Of a stretch of 64,000 nt of DNA, positions 11,649 through 22,595 are shown piece after piece. The position numbers and the translations under genes were made by a program. The stretch comes from Aspidapion aeneum (taxonomy: Eukaryota > Arthropoda > Insecta > Coleoptera > Brentidae). The notes beneath the pieces are model-generated. The model did no database searches and was not told the DNA's origin. It saw only the letters and a list, made by a program, of their open reading frames with translations. The DNA lies in contig OY755042.1 in NCBI GenBank assembly GCA_963576565.1, positions 7,960,372 through 8,024,371 on the forward strand, given 5' to 3'. How positions within the stretch are numbered: the stretch's first letter is position 1; each line of letters begins with the position of its first letter.

Positions 11649-11792
11649 TACAGTGTTAAAAAAAGTATCAATATAGCAATCACCCTGTATTTTTAGACAT
11701 AGTTAAAAGTGTAAAAATACAAAATCTAATTATTCCTTCTATATTAGTTAGATATTGAAAAACGAGTTAAAAAAGATCATATTTAATTTTAG

Positions 11793-11946
11793 GGTGATGG
11801 CGGAAAAATACTGCAATGATCAGGAACGCCTGCAAAACTTTATCGACGACATTCTAAGCAAAAAATTAAAATATCCCACCAAAAAGGAGTACCTGAAAAA
11901 GCAACAAATCAGTGCCCAACAGAAACAATACACTACCGAGTTCAAG
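11793..11946 (+). CDS. RNF216: RNF216/TRIAD3-like, exon c (codons 97-148)
   Basis: The acceptor is TTTTAG at 11792; the first base completes the Arg codon begun in the previous exon. The donor is AAG|GTAAAC at 11946/11947, phase 0. It encodes VMAEKYCNDQERLQNFIDDI followed by a Lys/Gln-rich stretch (KKLKYPTKKEYLKKQQ), a charged helical region N-terminal to the RING. The exon lies just after the right end of MITE G. Confidence 0.82.
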
Positions 11947-12051
11947 GTAAACACTCTTTCTGTTTCTGCTTCGAAAATTTGCTCGCCTTAAAATATTTGA
12001 CTAAAGCACAGCGTAGATACAGTAACTAGTCGTTCGTCTTGACCCTCAGGA

Positions 12052-12388
12052 CCGATCCTACTACTACTATGTCGGTTTAGAACGTTTTTCTACGTTGTCC
12101 GACGCCTATTCTCCACATCCTTCGATCCTGACAATCATCTTCTGTCAGTTTTTTTGACTTATTGATCTTTGGGTTGACTCTTGCCATTCTAGTTTAGAAC
12201 GCCCTCTTTTTCTATTGGTTGCCATTCTAGGAGCTGCTTTGGTAATCTTTCGTCGCTCATCCGTTGTACATGGCCGTACCATTGTCTTGTAGTGATGTCA
12301 TCCGTTATGCTTCCCTCGATTTCCATTCTTTTATAATCTCATTTCTTATGTGATTTGTTCAGCATATTCTCATTGAACTTCTTATTTT
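12052..12388 (-). mobile_element. RTE-type LINE fragment, 3' end only
   Basis: About 335 bp of the RTE 3' region on the minus strand, starting with the inverted tail (CTACTACTACTATGTCGG at about 12058). It covers the C-terminal basic region and is degraded by small indels. It abuts the next RTE copy head to head at about 12388. Confidence 0.8.
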
Positions 12389-13450
12389 ACCGTTCCAGTA
12401 GAAAAATTATGGACAGTTTTAGAGCAAACTAATATCAATCATACATACATAAAAGCGATAAAAGAACTATACAAAGGGTCAAAATCTAAAATTAAAATTG
12501 GAAATCGACTTTCAAAAGAATTCCTGGTAACAAAAGGCTTAAGACAGGGATGTTGTATCTCTCCAACTCTTTTTAAAATATATATCGCAGTAGCTCTAAA
12601 AAACTGGAAACGTAAAGTGCACGGCATGGGAATACAACTTAACGACCGATTTACCATATACACACTACAGTTTGCTGACGACCAAGTAATTGTGGCTAAT
12701 GATAAAGATGACATGGAGTTTATGATGAGAAAGTTAACAGAAGAATACCAAAAGTGGGGATTAACAGTGAACGTGGACAAGACACAGTACTTATGTATTG
12801 TAACGAATCCAGTGAGTTAGTACTAGAAAATGGACAAACAATATCTCAATGCGATGAGTATGTATACTTGGGTGTCACATTTGATAAGACAGGAACAGAC
12901 TGTAAAGAATTGGAAAAAAGAATAGTAAAAGCAAAAAAAGTTATTGGATGTGTTAACAGTATTTTATGGAGCAGAGAGATAAAAAAGAATGTAAAATTTA
13001 ACATATATGAAACAATGGTCAAAAGCACGCTGTTATATGGAATAGAGACTTGTCGCGTAACAGAAAAATACAAAAGAAAAATGGAAAGTGTCGAAATGGA
13101 TGCAATAAGAAGATCAATGAGGATATCTAGAATAAATCACATAAGAAATGAGATCATAAAAGAAAGAATGGGGATCGAGGGAAGCATAACGGATGACATC
13201 ACTAAAAGGCAACTGATATGATACGGCCATGTACAACGGATGAACGACGAAAGATTACCAAAGCAGGTCCTAGAATGGCAACCAATAGGGCGCAGAAAAA
13301 GAGGGCGTCCTAAACTAGAATGGCAACAGTCAATCCAAAGATCAATGAGTCAAAAGAATCTGACAGAGGATGATTGTCAGGATCGAAGGAGGTGGAGAAT
13401 AGGCGTCGGACAACGTAGAAAAACGTTCTAAACCGACATAGTAGTAGTAC
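12389..13450 (+). mobile_element. RTE-type LINE, 5'-truncated copy (RT palm to 3' tail)
   Basis: Begins inside the RT at VPVEKLWTVLEQTNINHTYI and continues through GLRQGCCISPTLFKIYI and the catalytic FADDQVIVAND. It then shifts frame near 12790 and carries on through LIWYGHVQRM to a stop at 13429-13431 and a TAG-repeat tail at about 13436-13450. One Trp codon before YGHVQ is TGA at 13219, so the frame is broken. Close in sequence to the copies at 45857 and 56147. Confidence 0.88.
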
Positions 13451-13950
13451 TTCTTATTTCATCCATTTCGACACTGTTAAGTCTATTCCATACAACATCG
13501 TGCTTTTCACCATTGTTTCATATATGTTAAATTTTACATTCTTTTTTATCTCTCTGCTCAGTAAAAATACTGTTAAGACATCCAATAACCTTTTTGGCTT
13601 TTACTATTCTTTTTTCCAGTTCTTTACAGTCTGTTCCTGTCTTATCAAATGTGACAACCAAGTATACATACTCATTGCATGGAAAAATTATTTGTCCATT
13701 GTCTAGTTCTAACTCACTTGATTCGTTTTCAATACATAAGTAGTGTGTCTTGTCCACGTTCACTGTTAATCCCCACTTTTGGTATTCTTCCATTACCTTT
13801 CTCATTATATGCTATGTCTTCTTTATCATTAGCTAAATTACTAGGTCGTCAGCAAACTGTAATGTGTATATAGTAAATCGGTCGTTAAGTTGTATTCCCA
13901 TGCCGTGCACTTTACGTTTCCAGTTTTTTAGAGCTACTGCGATATATAAA
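13451..13950 (-). mobile_element. RTE-type LINE fragment, mid RT
   Basis: On the minus strand: MRKVMEEYQKWGLTVNVDK and a following segment ending near KKVIGCLNSI, with frameshifts. Neither 3' tail nor endonuclease is present. It follows directly on the tail of the preceding + strand copy, in opposite orientation. Confidence 0.8.
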
Positions 13951-14033
13951 TTTAAAAAAAAGTTGTTTGCTTAAGGTAAGGTAAAATTACCTAACCGTTA
14001 AATAAACCAATATAGTTCAATGAATAGATGCCA

Positions 14034-16173
14034 AAATAGGGGGGTTACCCTACAAAAGGTCCGGTAGTTCTGAATTTTGGATATGTTGTTAAGCTCAGGA
14101 GGGTAGTTAAAAATCTGAGTTTTCGTCACCCCCACCGCTGTGCTCCCTCCGCCATCTTGAAAAAACCCTCAAAAATTTTGCCTTTAATTTCGTTCCAGTA
14201 CACTAAATCGCAAAAAGAGTTATATGAAATTTTTTAGAGGATATAATTGTCTACAATTGTATGGCACTATGGTTGTTCTGCGAGCAGTAGTAACGGAGCT
14301 AGCTAATTTCCAAAAATGACTAAAATCACGTGCTTGGGAAAATTTTCAGATTTTTTCTACTTTAGACGGCATAAGCTCCGAAATACTTTGTTCTAGGGTA
14401 AAAGTTCTAAGAACACATCTTGTAGAGAATTTTATCAGCTACAAAATCCATTCCTTAAATGTATTTTTAAATATTGTAATGGAGTGGGAGTAACTTTTAA
14501 CTTAAAGTAAGTAAGTTAGAAAATAATCAATTTTTTAAATTTAGTGCTTTAAACGGCACGTTTTTTATTTATTTTAATTTTTTTGTGTAAATTTAGTGAC
14601 GTACAAAAAGGTAAGAGAGCTTAGGGGTCAAACACCTTCTTAAACTAACCACCTCTTCAAAAATCCCCCCAGACCTCCCAAAATCTAACATATTTAGGTT
14701 TTCTCAAATTTTCTCAAAAAATACGCTTCTAAGAGAAAAATGTGTAATATACTTTATTATAGACAATGAAATTTCCTTTTGAAAAAGGTACAACTCGATG
14801 GGGGTCCACTATTTATAAACTCTTCAGCGGCGTCCGTTAATTGAAGTATTTTAAAAAAGTCAAAAAATATCCATGTTTTTTCCATGATTTATTCGATTTT
14901 TTTTTAAACCAAGGTTTATAGAACAAAATGTGTTATACATTATTGTAGCAAATAAAATTTCCTTTAAAATGCTGTCTGTACAAGAAAATCGGATTGGTTT
15001 TATGGTTATAAATTCAGAGGCGCCCGTAAATTTAACCAATTTTAAAAAATCACAAATTAACATATTTTTGTTACAAGTTTTATCTAATTTTTTCAAAAAC
15101 TAAGCCTAATGTAAAAAAATGCTATGATGCACTTTATTGACAGTAAGATTCTCTTTTTAACGGTGTATAACTCGATGGGGTTTGACTTACAACGAACCCG
15201 CCAGCGACGTCCGTAAATTGTTTTAAATTAAGCACACCACTGGAGCGGTAAATATAAAATATTTTTTACCATGTTACTTAGACTTATACAACGTTTAAAA
15301 GGAAATTTTATTATCTACAATGAAGTAAAATACAATTTTTTTGATAAAGGGCATAGTTTTCAGAAAATCAAATAAAACCTGTGCAGAACATAATTTTAAA
15401 AAAATTTTATTAAATGGCCCCCATTTACGGACGTCGCTGGCGGGTTCGTTGTAAGTCAAACCCCAGCGAGTTATACACCGTTGAAAAGAGAATTTTACTG
15501 TCAATAAAGTGCATCATAGCATTTTTTTAAATTGGGCTTAGTTTTTGAAAAAATTAGATAAAACTTGCTCTCTTACCTTATTGTACGTCACTAAATTTAC
15601 ACAAAAAAATAAAAATAAATAAAAAACGTGCCGTTTAAAGCACTAAATTTAAAAAATTGATTATTTTCTAACTTACTTACTTTAAGTTAAAAGTTACTCC
15701 CACTCCATTACAATATTTAAAAATACATTTAAGGAATGGATTTTGTAGCTGATAAAATTCTCTACAAGATGTGTTCTTAGAACTTTTACCCTAGAACAAA
15801 GTATTTCGGAGCTTATGCCGTCTAAAGTAGAAAAAATCTGAAAATTTGCCCAAGCACGTGATTTTTTTGGAATTTTTGGAAATTAGCTAGCTCCGTTACT
15901 ACTGCTCGCAGAACAACCATAGTGCCATACAATTGTAGACAATTATATCCTCTAAAAAATTTCATATAACTCTTTTTGCGATTTAGTGTACTGGAACGAA
16001 GTTACAGGTAAAAAACTACAAAAAGTGCCAATTTTTGATGGTTTTTTCAAGATGGCGGAGGAAGCACAGGGGTGGGGGTGACGAAAACTCAGATTTTTAA
16101 CTACCCTTTCGACCTTAATAACATATCCAAAATTCAGAACTACCGGACCTTTTGTAGGGTAAAACTCCTCTAT
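14034..16173. repeat. Foldback element C (about 2.1 kb palindromic element)
   Basis: Left terminus ...GTTACCCTACAAAAGGTCCGG (about 14044) is matched by its inverse at 16142-16165. Inverted matches continue inward, including AAAATCTGAGTTTTCGTCAC (14110 and inverted at 16080), GCCGTTTAAAGCACTAAATT and GACGTACAAAAAGGTAAGAG. At the centre CGAACCCGCCAGCGACGTCC (15192) is inverted at 15430. The arms are about 1 kb each, with sequence differences scattered throughout. No protein domain was recognised. Confidence 0.82.
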
Positions 16174-16279
16174 TAATTGTACTAATGGCTTGCCATACTT
16201 AACACAAATCATATACATCGTTCGATAAAAGCGTCTCTTTTTGAACCATATTTTTTCAAAACAAAAACTTTCCTGATAT

Positions 16280-17010
16280 CTTTTTCGGGATCCTAGGGGG
16301 TGGGTAACCAAACCGAACCGAGCCGAACCAAACCGAACCGTTTGGTTTGGTTTTACACCCTGTGGGATCTCGGGAAACATGTCAAAAAAGTTTTTTTTTT
16401 AAAGAAATATTTTAGAAAAAAAGAGACCCCATAGTCGAACCGGTTCGGTTCGGTTAGGTTGAGTTAGACACCCTCTAGGATCCGGAAAAAGAAATCAGGA
16501 AAGTTTTTTTTAACTATGTAATAGCGATATTTTGAAACGCGCTATTTTAATACGCGCTATTTTGATGGTTTGTCTTTCGATCATTTGTACTTTCGATCTT
16601 CTGTACTTTTGATCGTTTGTCTTTCAATCTTTTGTATTTTCGATCTTTTGAATTTTCGATCTTTTGTTTTTCGATCTTTTGTTTTTCGATCTTTTGTAGT
16701 TTCGATCTTTTGTTTTTCGATCTTTTGTGGTTTCGATCTTTAACTTTTCGACCTTTTGTATGTCGATCTTTTGTCTTGTCGATCTATTGTTTTTCGATCT
16801 TTTGTCTTTCGATCTTCTGTACTTTTGATCGTTTGTCTTTCAATCTTTTGTATTTTCGATCTTTTGAATTTTCGATCTTTTGTTTTTCGATCTTTTGTAG
16901 TTTCGATCTTTTATCTTTTCGACCTTTTGTATTTCGATCTTTTGTCTTGTCGATCTATTGTTTTTCGATCTTTTGTCTTTCGATCTTCTGTCTTTCGATC
17001 TTTGTTCCGC
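16280..17010. repeat. GGATCC/CCGAACC modules followed by a TCGATCTTTTG array
   Basis: Positions 16280-16500 contain palindromic GGGATCC(T/C)AGG blocks and CCGAACC/GGTTCGG runs like those inside FB1 and FB2. After a GCGCTATTTT pair (16540-16565) there is an imperfect array of about 13-17 bp units with core TCGATCTTTTG (about 16575-17000), in which a roughly 185 bp block is itself duplicated. The array produces false reading frames rich in F, R and S. It ends about 120 bp before the next host exon. Confidence 0.8.
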
Positions 17011-17129
17011 CACCCCATCCTCGTTTGGGTTTTCATTAGATTTTAAAAATCTCCCCTGGTTAGAGTAGTCGGATTTTTTTACAGGGATTCCCGAGAATTT
17101 ATTCTTGCCTTAAATTGCTTTTTTTGCAG

Positions 17130-17352
17130 CTTGAAAAATTCATCGAAATCTTTGCGGATCCCCAAAAAACATTTGAAGATCCCGAACGAAAACCTCTCAC
17201 TTTGGATGCATACGATGCCTCGTATCTAAAAAACTTCCTTAGGAATAAGTACAGGCGACTTTCAGTTAGAGTTATAGATACCTGTCTAAGAAACAGCAGG
17301 GACAAGGGACTGCTGGAAATCACGAAATTACTAGATCGCGAGGTCACTAAAG
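17130..17352 (+). CDS. RNF216: RNF216/TRIAD3-like, exon d (codons 149-222)
   Basis: The acceptor is TTTTTGCAG at 17129 and the donor is AAAG|GTAAGT at 17352/17353. The exon enters in phase 0 and leaves one base into a Gly codon. It encodes LEKFIEIFADPQKTFEDPER, then DASYLKNFLRNKYRRLSVRV and a charged C-terminal helix. The D-x-x-Y-L-K-x-x-L pattern again resembles the N-terminal repeat motifs. This is the largest exon seen. A mariner remnant begins only about 15 bp past the donor, in the 15 kb intron that follows. Confidence 0.85.
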
Positions 17353-17688
17353 GTAAGTAAATAAAAACATCATAGTGACTAAATAATAATTTATTTTTCT
17401 ACATAGTCTCCTTGTAAGGTAATACATTTGGCCCAACGATGTTCAACTGATTTGATGCCATCACTAAAGTCTGATTTATCCAACTCGTCTAAATAGGCGT
17501 CTGTAGCTGCAATAACTTTTAAATCTGAAGATTTTTTTTGTTCAGCAAGAAATTTTTTTAGGTTTGAAAACAAATAAAAGTCTGACGGGGCTAGGTCTGG
17601 TGAATAAGGTGGTTGGTTTAACAGTTTAAAGCCTACCTGGTGGATTTTAGCCATTACAAGAGTGGACTTGTGGCAAGATGCACTGTCC

Positions 17689-19432
17689 CCAAGTAACATT
17701 TCTTTATTTATAGCAGAAGCTAAAAGGTTGCCAGCGCCTTTCCTTAAAACCATTAGTTTCAATGTTTGGTCGCTAGCACGTTCCCATTACCCTTATATAC
17801 CCCTTAGACCTCCTAAATGGGACTCCCCAATTGGTGGTGGCAACCTATGTATTAAACTCACTATAAAACCATAAGAAATAAACTCCAGCTTCGCCCTCTA
17901 GCGGTTCCACCAGTATAGAACCTTTTACAGCCTAAAGCTATTATGCCAGGTTCTAAAAGCAACTCAGAAACGTCCTCTATCCTATTATAAAACTAGATTT
18001 GGTAATTTGGTATCCTGGCGATTCTGTTGAATACCATAATACCTTTAGAGTAATAAAGAAGTTTTCCTATAAAAGTTATGGCGATATTTTAGATTCACAA
18101 TGGCTATATAAAATAATTTAGGTCACAAAATTGCCAAAAATGTCAGAGTCCCAAAATTATTTTATCACATAAAAATATACCGAGTTTGTCGTTTTGTTGA
18201 TGATCAAATTGCCTGCTAGATTTATTTTTCTGATAAAATCGTATCTGAAAAGCTCTCAAAACAAGCGCGCCAGCTTAAGAATGCTTTCTAATAGTTTTTT
18301 GATAACAAAATAACAGATATTTTAAATTAAAAAAAAATTATTTACACTATTGACCATTAAAAAAGTTTGTTTGGTTTACATAAATCAAAATTAAAGTAAA
18401 ATTATTGTTAAAAAACACTGATAAAACAACTAGATAAATATTTTCTCTTTACAATATTTACTAAATAAATTTATATACGCCATTATGGTTTTATAGTGGT
18501 CACTTGGTTTTATTTGTTACTGTATCGCAACAAGGATTTTTGAGTGCCCTTCACTGGCGGATCCAGGGGCACTTGCCCCCCCCCCCCCCCCCCGAGAATT
18601 TTTTGAATATACAAAAAATGAGTAAAAAGTAAGGTTTTTGCTAATAAAAATTCAAAATAAATATTGTACTTTTTAGTTCTGATTAATTTAATAAAATGCT
18701 GCTTAAAAAAATATATACCGTTTGAACCGAACCGAACCGAACCGAACACCCCCCCCCCCCTTCCGAGAATCACCTCTGGATCCGCCCTTGGTGCCCTTAT
18801 GAAACCAACAAAAAAGAACAATGTAAACATAGTCAACATAACCTCACTTAAATTTTTTGTATTTGTTTTTAAAGTGTTTAAAAGCGTATAATTCAACACT
18901 TTTAAATGTTTTTTAAAATGCCTAAAAGTAATGGCAAAAACCAAAAGTCTAAAGTTTATATTTACCACTCTTAAAAACTTTAACTTAAAACTAGGAAACT
19001 AGGTTCTATATGACCGCCTATCTAATCATATTTACTTTTAAACTACTGGTAACTATAAAAACAAAAGGATATAAGATAACCTTTTAGCTCTATTATAAAA
19101 CACTTTTGTGATGACCTAAAGTAATGAAAAAAACTAAATGACCAAAGTTTATATTTATTTCTTTTTAAAAACTTTAGGTAAAATAGTTTTATAAGACCAT
19201 CTTTATAAATCAGAAATCAATGAAACCAAAAGTATCTAAAAGGAACAGAAGGAGTATCAGTTTTATTATACTCCCTTTATAAATCACTTTTTGGTTGTAT
19301 AACACCCCTTTAGGTAATTGGCAATATAAATTACCTTTATGTAGCCAAATTGATCCTAAAACCCATAACAGCACCCTCTAAACAACCTAGGAACCAAATT
19401 ATAAAACCTTGAGTGGTAATAATGTTCCTTGG
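17689..19432. mobile_element. 1.74 kb non-autonomous DNA element inserted in mariner copy 2
   Basis: Ends are CCAAGTAACATT at the left and AATGTTCCTTGG at the right (11 of 12 inverted matches). GTCC lies on both sides (17685-17688 and 19433-19436), consistent with a 4-bp target duplication, although a shorter one is also possible. Removing it restores the mariner reading seen in copy 1. No transposase frame was recognised. It contains the MITE at 18552-18790. Superfamily is left open. Confidence 0.75.
18552..18790. mobile_element. hAT-like MITE with 8-bp target duplication
   Basis: The 239 bp element has terminal inverted repeats CACTGGCGGATCCAG / CTGGATCCGCCCTTG. GTGCCCTT is duplicated on both sides (18544-18551 and 18791-18798). 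Eight-bp duplications are typical of the hAT superfamily. The inside has C-homopolymer runs next to both ends and a CCGAACC run at about 18725. It is nested in the 1.74 kb element, itself nested in mariner copy 2, so it is the youngest of the three. Confidence 0.85.
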
Positions 19433-20899
19433 GTCCTGATGAAACAAAATTTTCTTTTTTGCCAAACCAGGGCATTTTTCGCTTATATTCTTCTTGAGCT
19501 GGTCCAGTAAGTCGCTGTAGTACTTTGAATTTATTGTTCTTCCTTTTTCGAGATAATCTATGAGGAATATCCCTTTAGCGTCCTAAAAGACCGTTGCCAT
19601 GACCTTTCCAGCAGACGATACTGCCTTTGCCTTCTTTGGAACTGGTTCGTCCTTTGCCGTCCATTGTTTGGACTGTTGCTTAGTTTCAGGGGTATAATGA
19701 TGAACCCATATTTCATCATCAGCCGTAATAAATCTACGCAAAAAGTCCCCTGAATCACGTCTAAACAGTGCCAAATTTTCCTCTGAAATGGCTAGACGCA
19801 CGAGCTGTTGATATGGCGTGAGCAAACGCGGCACCCATCGGGCGGATAACTTTCTCATACCTAAAACTTCACATAAAATATGGTGAACTCACTCTTTTGA
19901 TATGCGCACAGCCTCAGCTACCTCTTCCAGTCTTAATCTGCGATCTTTTAGAATTAGTTTGTGAATGGTTTGCACCATTTCTTCAGAAGGTGCCGTTTTT
20001 GGCCTTCTAGAACGCGAAGCATCATCAGTGCTAGTACGACTACGTTTAAAGTCCGATACCCAGGTTTTAACTGTGGTAAAGGAAGGAGCAGATTCCCCTA
20101 GTGTAGCATCTTGTTCAGCTTTTATTTCCGTCGGCGATAACCCTTTGATATAAAAATATTTTATCACGGCTCTTATCTCGTTTCTTTCCATCTTTTAAAA
20201 TTGACACACTGTATAAACATTCAAAATAATCAGGACACAAACTACTTAACGCACTTACTTTAAACTTCAAGCGTATACTGATCACAAGCAAGGCTACACA
20301 GACACGTTGGAACACAAAAGCCGGAAACTTTTCATCCCATCCTCGTACATTCTTTGGGCTCTACAGGTTTAGATCGGGATGAGACTCCCCGAACATTTTA
20401 CGAGTTGCCAAAACGCCCCCACCCCTAGCGCGCTTTTGACCAATTTTTACTAATAACGTCAAAACTCAACTTTTTTAAAAATTTCTATAAATTATTTTGT
20501 GAGCAGACAAAATTAGCTTTCCAGCGAGGTACAGGGTGTTCTATCATAAATGCTAGCCCTGTTTTCTCCGTTATTATGTATGCCATAGAAAGTGTCCAAT
20601 CGAAAAGTTATATAACTTTTAAATAATTTTCGAATTTAAATATGCAATAATATCTAGAATCCATTAGGAAAAAATCGACCTGTCCAAATTTGACATTTGT
20701 GATGATATTTAACAACTTTGGCATAAATATTCAAAAGACTAGTAAAAAGATATAAAACTTTAATAAATAAAAGTATCCATAATAATAGAAAAAAGGAGGT
20801 GTGGCATTTTTAATAGAACACCCTATAGATGAGTCTTCTCTGAAAAATGATTTTTTTAAAAATATGTACAGGGTGTCCCAAATTGGGCACTTTTAGGGG

Positions 20900-21744
20900 C
20901 TTTTTTGCCGAAACGGCGTTTTTTGCTTATATTCTGCTTGAGCTGGTCCACTAAGTCGCTGTAGTACTCTGAATTTATTGTTCTTCCTTTTTCGAGATAA
21001 TCTAATAGGAGTATCCCTTTAGCGTCCTAAAAGACTGGAACTGGTTCGTCCTTTGCCGTCCATTGTTTGGACTGTTGCTTAGTTTCAGGGGTATAATGAT
21101 GAACCCATATTTCATCATCAGCCGTAATAAATCTACGCAAAAAGTCTCCTGAATCACGTCTAAACAGTGCGAAATTTTCCTCTGAAATGGTTAGACCCAC
21201 GAGCTGTTGATCTGGCGTGAGCAAACGCGGCACCCATCGGGCGGATAGCTTTCTCATACCTAAAACTTCACATAAAATATGGTGAACTCGCTCTTTTGAT
21301 ATGCCCACAGCCTCAGCTACCTCTTCAAGTCTTAATCTGCGATCTTTTAGAATTAGTTTGTGAATGGTTTGCACCATTTCTTCAGAAGTTGCCGTTTTTG
21401 GCCTGCTAGAACGCGAAGCTTCATCAGTGCTAGTACGACTACGTTTAAAGTCCGATACCCAGGTTTTAACTGTGTTATAGAAAGGAGCAGATTCCCCTAG
21501 TGTAGCATCTAGTTCAGCTTTTATTTCCGTCGGCGATAACCCTTTGATACGAAAATATTTTATCACGGCTCTTATCTCGTTTCTTTCCATCTTTTAAAAT
21601 TGACACACTGTATAAACTTTCAAAATAAGCAGGACACAAGCTACTTAACGCACTTACTTTAAACTTCAAGCGTATACTGATCACAAGCAAGGCTACACAG
21701 ACACGTTGGAACAACAAAGCCGGAAACTTTTCATCCCATCCTCG
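20900..21744 (-). pseudogene. mariner transposase pseudogene, tandem unit 2
   Basis: The N-terminal two-thirds of the transposase are open from 21590 (MERNEIRAVIKYFRIKGLSP) through SKERVHHILCEVLGMRKLSA to TADDEIWVHHYTPETKQQ. The frame is then lost at the ~48 bp deletion near 21030. The C-terminal half with the second and third catalytic Asp is absent because the unit starts inside the gene. The transposon terminus is at 21744 with TA after it. The N-terminal frame has no internal stop, unlike mariner copy 2. Confidence 0.88.
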
Positions 21745-22302
21745 TACATTCTTTGGGCTCTACAGGTTTGGATCGACATGAGACTCCCCCGAACTTTTTA
21801 CGAGTTGCAAAAACGCCCCCACCCCTAGCGCGCTTTTTGACCAATTTTTACTAATAACTCCAAAACTCAACTTTTTTATTTAAAAATTTCTATAAATTAT
21901 TTTGTGAGCAGACAAAATTAGCTTTCCAGCGAGGTACAGGGTGTTCTATCATAAATGCTAGCCCAGTTTTCTCCGTTATTATGTAAGCCATAGAAAGTGT
22001 CCAATCGAAAAGTTATATAACTTTTAAATAATGTTCGAATTTAAATATGCAATAATATCTAGAATCCATTAGGAAAAAATCGACCTGTCCAAATTTGACA
22101 TTTGTGATGATATTTAACAACTTTGGCATAAATATTCAAAAGACTAGTAAAAAGATATAAAACTTTAATAAATAAAAGTATCCATAATAATAGAAAAAAG
22201 GAGGTGTGGCATTTTTAATAGAACACCCTATAGATGAGTCTTCTCTGAAAAATGATTTTTTTTAAATATGTACAGGGTGTCCCAAATTGGGCACTTTTAG
22301 GG

Positions 22303-22377
22303 CTTTTTTGCCGAAACGGCGTTTTTTGCTTATATTCTGCTTGAGCTGGTCCACTAAGTCGCTGTAGTACTCTGAAT
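22303..22377 (-). pseudogene. mariner transposase fragment, tandem unit 3 (left piece)
   Basis: 75 bp of mariner matching 20900-20974, cut at ...TCTGAAT by the LINE insertion. The matching right piece resumes at 26802. Confidence 0.85.
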
Positions 22378-22595
22378 GAAAAAAACCTTCTGCACGTCGA
22401 CCCAAGCGCACGTGTTTCACATCACTCATCCTAAAGTATCGCATTTTTAGTGATTTATTGGCTTGAAAATTGTGATTCTCTGAGAACCATACCATCAGAT
22501 GGTCTAGCACATTGGTGAGTTGAAAAAATTACTGTAGCTGTTCCACAATACTGTAAATTGGCCCTTTAATGAAATTCCCGCCATAAAATTCCACG

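Larger units (their letters stand above)
8827..11687. mobile_element. MITE G carrying two nested insertions
   Basis: The left terminus AAGGGTGATTCCTAAGTTGA (8827) and the inverted right terminus ending TCAATATAGCAATCACCCTG (11687) match as terminal inverted repeats, with TA on both outer sides. A subterminal segment (AACTCGTTAAAATAAAC at about 8872, inverted at about 10350) shows that the original element was short. A mariner (8981-10235) and foldback B1 (10371-11648) both lie inside. Superfamily by TA target: Tc1/mariner-like, by inference. Confidence 0.75.
17368..20345 (-). mobile_element. mariner copy 2, split by a 1.7 kb insertion
   Basis: The C-terminal part (17391-17688) and N-terminal part (19433-20345) belong to one mariner: the sequence reads continuously if 17689-19432 is removed. 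The right terminus CATCCCATCCTCG is followed by TA (20346-20347); the left terminus is missing. The C-terminal part keeps APSDF, the third catalytic Asp that copy 1 has lost. The N-terminal part starts MERNEIRAVIKYFYIKG, has a TGA after VRISKE (about 19889) and a one-codon insertion in the first Asp motif (TADDEIWVHHY). Frameshifts remove function. Confidence 0.88.

Noticed and set aside
12052..13450. Twin-primed single RTE insertion
   Set aside because: Both the minus and plus pieces carry their own 3' tail; twin priming leaves one.
16617..17046. Frames of repeated FRSF/FCFSIF
   Set aside because: Translation of the TCGATCTTTTG array; open only because the unit lacks stops in that frame.
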